The notes below the pieces were generated by a model. That model did no database searches. It was not told the origin of the DNA and worked only from the letters and a program-made list of their open reading frames with translations. 64,000 nt of DNA from assembly GCA_036971615.1 (NCBI GenBank), contig JAYKKR010000011.1, positions 496,001 to 560,000 on the forward strand, read 5' to 3'. This DNA is from Amyloporia xantha. Taxonomy: Eukaryota; Basidiomycota; Agaricomycetes; Polyporales; Adustoporiaceae. This document shows positions 58,601 to 64,000 of the stretch, piece by piece (the first letter of the stretch is position 1; every line of letters starts with the position of its first letter). Position numbers and translations under genes: made by a program.

Positions 58601-61078
58601 CACCAACCGTGGCTTGGGCGGTGTAGGTATCTACTCTAGGCTCAGTATATCTGACAGGGGGAAAGTCCTGGCGCAAAGACTGACCGACAGGCGTCATGTG
58701 GCACAAGACTTGTGAGCCATCGATACCAACCCAGTTGAACGTCGAATGTGGGAAGACATTTCTGAGCAAGACAGGACAAGTTCATCAGTCAACCAACCTG
58801 ACCTTCACTCTGATGGGCACATACATATTGTTCCTATACGACATGGATTTCCAATTAAACAGTGCATCGCAGGGGTAACACCACCACTCACCAGCTGAGC
58901 TTCTGTGTGAAGAAATACTTCATGTCCGCCAGCCGAATCAGCTGAGGCAGCGCGCCCGTCAACCCGAACGAGTCCGGCAACCAGGCCGTCTCGCATCGCA
59001 CGCCAAACCGGCTCTCGAAATAGCGCTGCCCAAAGATGAATTGGCGCGCGAGGGCTTCGCCAGAGGGCATGTTCGAGTCGTTCTCGACCCAGGAGCCACC
59101 GACCGGGTGGAACTGGTTCGAGGCTATCTTCGCCTTGACGCGTTCGAAGAGCGGGGGATACAGCTATACTGGCATGTCAGTCGAGCTTCGCAGGGGGGAC
59201 TCAAACGCGACGTGCCTGTTCGAGCCACTTGAACTGTTGTGCTTGGCTGCAGGTGAACCGGTGCTCAGGGTATCGCTCCATCAGATCAACCTGCGTCGAC
59301 CACGACCGTGCAACTTTCTGCTGCGTGACGCGGTACGGCCAGAGCCTGTGTGTACACATATTCAGCGCTGTGCCAGTTGGGACACGAGCACCTGGTACTT
59401 ACCATGCGGTGTCGATGTGACAATGTCCGATGCCCCACACGCTCTCCTCACCCTTACCTACGCCTTCCTCGTACACGCCCGCGCCTTTCTTGTCCCAGCC
59501 CTTACCAAATACACCCTCCGCGATGGCCCGCGCCGCTTCGACGCTCGTCGCGTCATCCTTGTCGAAAACATTCATGATCTCATTCGCCGCAACGAGCGCA
59601 CGGTTCTGCAGTGACGTGTTACCCGGGAGGGACTCGGACAGTTCGCGCAGCGTCGTGAAGTCGTGCAGGAGGTGCCAAGCAGGCTGGTTCGGCACGACAA
59701 GGTCGGCCGAGTTCAGCGAGAAGTACCGGTTCATCTGGGGTATGTATGTCAGTATTGTAGCCCGGAAACAGTCAGGAATGAGATGCGCACGTCTGGAGGC
59801 TCAATGGTGTCCCCGTTCCAGGGCACACCGAACATGCCATTGCACGTCGATTCGATTACAATATCAAGCGTCCCTTTCTTACGCGCCTCGGGTGGGATGA
59901 TGAACTCTACGCGCCGATCTCCACCATACCCACCGGTAATTCCCTGCAAGGGCACACCGTCGGTCGTGTAGATCATTGCTTCGCATCCAGGGTCGAATTC
60001 GACTGGAGGGAAGCGAGCGGTCAGTTCGGCACAACGAAATAAGAGGTGAGAATAGAGCATGATTCAATGGCACCGAATGGCACCATAGTGTTGCGCTGAG
60101 CTGGATGCAGAATTCGAAGGCAGGCCAAGCGAAGCCCTTGACTTCAGTAGCTAAGCTAGGCTTTGCAACCCAAATTCCGGCCTGGCTTGCGAATTCGTGA
60201 AGCCCTAGCTATACTTCCAACATTCTCTTTGCCAAACCTAGTGTTGCTGGGAGATAAGATAAGAGTACTCTAGCCTGCTCCGCCGCTCCCTCGGCTTGTG
60301 TTGGAGTCGGTCGTGAACAGCAGTCGCCGAACTCTGCCGTTGGCACCAACGAAGAGCTACCTTGTTACCTTGGGTAAAACCCCTTCCAAGGTACCTCCAG
60401 GTAGCCAGCATCTCGTGCCGTCAAGTCAAGGCGCGCCTTGGTCCAAGTTGCCTTACCTCCCAGCAACACTAGGGCCCAAACCTCCCTGGCCTTCGGCCAA
60501 GCTAGAGCCGGAATTCCAGGCTTGGCTCAAGTCCAGTTAACCCATCCAGACTCTGCACAACACTGTGCACCGCGTTGAATAGGCCGAGAACGTACATTGT
60601 ATGCGTTCATATTGCTCCCAGTACGCGGGAATAGTCAGCGAGACCTTCCACCAGTGATTGGTCTATGAAGCAAATGTCAGATCACCTCGCAGCCATCGTA
60701 CCCTGGCGGACTCTTACCCCTGCATCAATAATTAGCGCAAAGAGACCAATCACAAATGTACAGACACGTACAAGAAGGCCCAAACGAATCCCCCTTCTTG
60801 GCGGGCTTGAACTTCTGCTTCAATGCCTCCTCGAATGTCGGTTTCTCGAGACCGGGCGCGCTCCACACCTGCAGCTTGACGAAATTGGAGTCATCGATCC
60901 GATGCGTATACAGAATGGATTCGAGGTTGACACTGGCATAGTGCCCGCCATTGAAAGTACCGAGACGGCCCTGAGTGAGGTGCTTGATCCACTTGTTGCC
61001 AGCACCGTAGTTCATCTTGGGGTAGTCGGCGAACTCCCCAGACGATGGTGCGCGGTGTGCACCATGACAAGGTGACAT
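55635..61078 (-). CDS. AMS1: GH38 alpha-mannosidase (cytosolic/vacuolar type)
   Basis: Start [20 protein letters not shown] at 61078; an in-frame ATG at [10 protein letters not shown] is an alternative. N-terminal motifs are [33 protein letters not shown] and [13 protein letters not shown]. The catalytic domain starts [14 protein letters not shown]. It continues [46 protein letters not shown] and [17 protein letters not shown]. The C-terminal lobe keeps [30 protein letters not shown] and [14 protein letters not shown] (stop at 55635). The family trims oligomannose in vacuole or cytosol with zinc. The gene has many short introns, one GC-AG intron (59215-59164), a predicted 2-nt micro-exon (60719-60718) and one oversized intron (60595-60003). 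Confidence 0.88.
60237..60473. mobile_element. Palindromic element inside a long intron of the mannosidase gene
   Basis: CCTAGTGTTGCTGGGAG at 60237-60253 is the exact reverse complement of 60457-60473. They enclose about 200 bp within a 593-bp intron, when other introns here are near 52 nt. Surrounding bases 60100-60235 and 60475-60540 are rich in AAGC and GCTT blocks. A non-autonomous element is likely, but I found no clear target duplication. Confidence 0.55.
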
Positions 61079-62670
61079 TTGGACGGGATTGTCAGATATG
61101 TAATCTGCCTACACAGTATCAGGACTGTACGGCGTAACCGTGTAAGTAGTCGTGTATGAGCGTCGAGCGTAGGACAGCGGCTATCTCCGGCCTTTAATCA
61201 AGTTGGCGGGTAGTCACTTGAAAGTCTAATTATAACTTCCTGGATTTTGCTGGCCTCCTTTGACTTTGGATGCATATGATTCTCCAATATATTCGTCGTT
61301 TATTCTTTCATTCTAGTGTGTTGTAAAGCGACTGTCCAAGGGCTCAATTACGCGTATGGGGCTCGGTAAACTCGTCCGAGTCTACATTTATGACGAATCC
61401 GAGTCAAGGAGAGGCGAAAGCTGGATAGGTCTTGAATCTGGATGCATTACAGTGTCGATGACAATCATGCACCGATTGATGTATCACACATTTCTACCCC
61501 GATTTCGTGCACGGGTCGAGCATGGTAAATCAATTTTCTCGTCGATCCCTATTCTCGAATCGCTGTGCTGACTCGTTTATGATTTTTTCCTGTCTGTTAC
61601 CATGTCGATGACAACATCAAGTCTACTGCGCTATCTATCGGAATGCATACAACGGAAATTCCCTGTGCAAGTCCAGGTCTCCGTATATTTCCTATCGGCT
61701 CCATTCGCAATCGAAAATCGGTTTCACTTATTTCCTGATGTGGGAGACTGAACTCGCCTGATGGAGTTTATGCAATGTTCGGGTCCCTGCTTAGGACTGT
61801 TCTTCAAGTCAAGAAGTCACTCGACATATGTATGTAACTGTTCGACATGGTGACTAATGTGCATTAGTCCAGTAGCTGATTACATCCACTGGGAACAGGG
61901 TGGCAGAAATGGTACCTGAATTGTGTTAAATATGCGTGGTTCATAACCTTCAGTGAGTAGCTAAAGTATCATGACTCGAGCCACCGGACCACCTAGTCGT
62001 TTTTCTACCTCTTATCGCAGCCATTGTTGACAATGTGCGATTTCTTCACACACATACATGGCCCTTCCTGAGTGAATTGTCAAACTAGTCCAACTTCCTG
62101 ATATGTGGTCCCTATCTCTGAAGGAATCGTGGTGTCGGATGTTGTTTCCGTACTACCGTAGGTTTGGCCAACTTGGGAGAAGTCTTTCGTCATAGATACG
62201 CCACAGGAGAAATGCATCCTGCCAACAACAAATCACTCACGGGATATCAGTGTTACTGCGAGGTAAGGCAGGGGTGCCTCAACTCGAAGGCGTCGATTGG
62301 CTGCCTGGAACAACCTCAAGGCTCATCGAGGCAGCCTTGACCGCGAGCGTTACACTCATAAATTCAGGACGGCCCTTTCTGTAGCTTTCCCTTACCTCAT
62401 CTGCTTCGCCGGTCCCTCGTTCTTATCGTCGAGCACAGGTATCCTCATACCCATTTCTAGCGCTCTGAGTGTAAAGGAAGATATAAATCTGAGTCAAGTT
62501 TGACACATTGATAGGGTACCTCATGTGGTAGGTATATTTGACCAGATATAAATCATGTCATCGAAGGTGCACGTTTGCTGATATAAAGCCTGCACATCCA
62601 GTTCTCCTCATTCCATCGTGTGCCCTCCCACATAATTCTCCGGTTCCTGCTGCAAATCTAATCAGGATCC
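61079..62670. other. Intergenic, no gene seen
   Basis: Divergent upstream regions of the mannosidase and terpene synthase 3. Short frames only, no family resemblance. Confidence 0.5.
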
Positions 62671-63971
62671 ATGTGTTCGATAATACCGATGATTCATCTT
62701 CCTGAAACCATGGCCACGTGGCCGTGGCCTAGGACGATCAATCCACACTATGAACAAGTGAAAGCTCAATCGGATGCTTGCTTCAAAAGCTTCCAAGCTT
62801 TTACCCCTGAGTCGCAGCGTGCTTTTGATAAATGTGATTTTGGTACGCGATTCCTACACCATTGACTGTATATTTGCTATTCTGACTGCCTCCTCCCCTG
62901 ACAGGCCGCCTCGCAGCTCTGGCATATCCATGGGCCCGCAGAGGTATGCGACAATTACTACTTGATGTGCAGCTCTCTCAATATGAAGTATCATGTGTGC
63001 ACAGAGCACTTGCGTACAGGATGTGATTTGATGAACGTGTTTCTTTGTCATCGACGAATACACGGATGTCGAAGACGCGACTGTATGTCGCGAGATGGTC
63101 GACGTTGTTGTCGATGCATTAAACAATCCTCATAAACCCCGTCCACAAGGAGAGGTTATTCTGGGAGAGATTGCACGTCAGTGAGGTTCACAATGATCAG
63201 CTCATACTAGGTGGACTTCAGTGCATATCTTGATACGCTACTCGATGGCAGGTTCTGGGCCTTGGCAATGAAGACCGCCAGCCGAAACGCCCAGCGCCAC
63301 TTCCTCCATGCTTTCACCTTGTACCTTGAGTCCGTCGTGTGCCAGGCCGCTGATCGCGATAGCGACACTATCCGTACTATCGAGAGCTACCTGACCAACC
63401 GCCGTCAGAATATCGGTGTATATCCGTCGTACGTTCCCATGGAGCTCGGCATGAATCTACCGGATGAGGTGTTGCAACACCCTGTCCTTGTCGAGCTCTC
63501 CGCATGCATTGCGGATATCATCATCATCGACAACGTGAGTGTTCCCTTCGCTGTCTCCGTTCAGGGGCTGCGGCAGCAATGATGCAAGCCCATAAATGCT
63601 AATGCTGATGCCTGCAGGACTTGGCCTCATACAACAAGGAGCAGGCCACCGGAAGCGAGCGTCACAACCTCCTCACGGTCACGATGCATCAGTTCGATTG
63701 CGGCATCGACCATGCCATTCAGTGTGCCGCGGATCAGCACCGTGAGGCACAGAAGAGGTTCCTACGTGTTCTGAGCGACGTGCCATCGTGGGGGCCTAAG
63801 CTCGATGGGCAGGTCAGCGAATATGTTTTGGGGCTCGCCAACTGGGCGCGAGCGAGTGATTTCTGGAACTTTGAGGGTGGAATATACTTCGGTGACAAAG
63901 GCCTCGAGATTCAGAACACCCGCTGTGTGCCCCTGTTACCCAAGAGCGTGCCCGAAAAGGTTTTACATTGA
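62671..63971 (+). pseudogene. Sesquiterpene synthase 3, frameshifted and truncated
   Basis: Starts MCSIIPMIHLPETMATWPWP, and exon 1 (62671-62842) matches synthase 1. At 63040-63047 it has TTTCTTT where synthase 2 has six T. This extra base shifts the frame just before the DEYTD metal-binding motif, which therefore is not translated. Exons 3 and 4 are otherwise nearly identical to synthase 2, including the intron after the NSE asparagine. Near the end a TGA at 63969-63971 replaces a leucine codon (VLH then stop), removing the last dozen residues. The 3' end resembles synthase 1 ([20 protein letters not shown]), so the copy looks like a mosaic of the other two. Opposite strand to synthases 1 and 2. 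Confidence 0.82.
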
Positions 63972-64000
63972 CAAGACGTGATCGTACCTCTTCCGGTTCT

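Overview
The window is nuclear DNA of a basidiomycete fungus, most likely an Agaricomycete such as a polypore. Coding sequence is cut by many short introns of about 48-60 nt with GTRNGT donors and CTRAY branch sites. The recognisable genes also fit this group: ERG27, a GH38 alpha-mannosidase, a cluster of Agaricomycete-type sesquiterpene synthases, Tnp2 transposase and the nucleoplasmin-FKBP family. All gene models were spliced by eye from the sequence; exon sums divide by three wherever I give a protein length.

Layout. 1-414: partial RING-finger gene. 1549-3530: short-chain dehydrogenase (SDR) copy 1 plus a gutted ERG27 copy carrying a small MITE. 3744-34696: one 30,953-bp transposon. 36014-41415: SDR copies 2 and 3 and the intact ERG27. 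42040-43490: a frameshifted FRAG1/DRAM/Sfk1-like gene and a gene hit by a 120-bp Mutator-type MITE. 43802-48524: PP6-type phosphatase and a peroxisomal acyl-CoA oxidase. 49731-52663: two tandem terpene synthases. 53560-55400: transposon and terpene-synthase relics. 55635-61078: GH38 alpha-mannosidase. 62671-64000: a third, broken terpene synthase.

The main discovery is the block at 3744-34696. It starts CACTGGG and ends CCCAGTG, has 827-bp inverted termini that match at every place I compared, and is flanked by the 3-bp direct repeat TGT. These are the hallmarks of a CACTA (EnSpm, Tnp2) transposon. It encodes a complete-looking Tnp2 transposase of 1527 codons and a second coiled-coil protein. 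It also carries a dozen or more cargo genes: a 1581-aa repeat protein fused to a multicopy Agaricomycete C-terminal module, a SUN-domain protein, a nucleoplasmin-FKBP, a coiled-coil protein with a C-terminal membrane segment, a tail-anchored protein, a WD40 protein and several unknowns. A cargo-carrying CACTA element of this size, with nuclear-envelope and chromatin type cargo, is the candidate undescribed system. It landed beside the SDR/ERG27 duplication.

The host part tells a second story of duplication and decay: SDR triplication, ERG27 duplication with loss, and terpene-synthase duplication with an in-frame deletion in one copy and a frameshift plus early stop in another. Five GC-AG introns and a predicted 2-nt micro-exon are unusual splice features.
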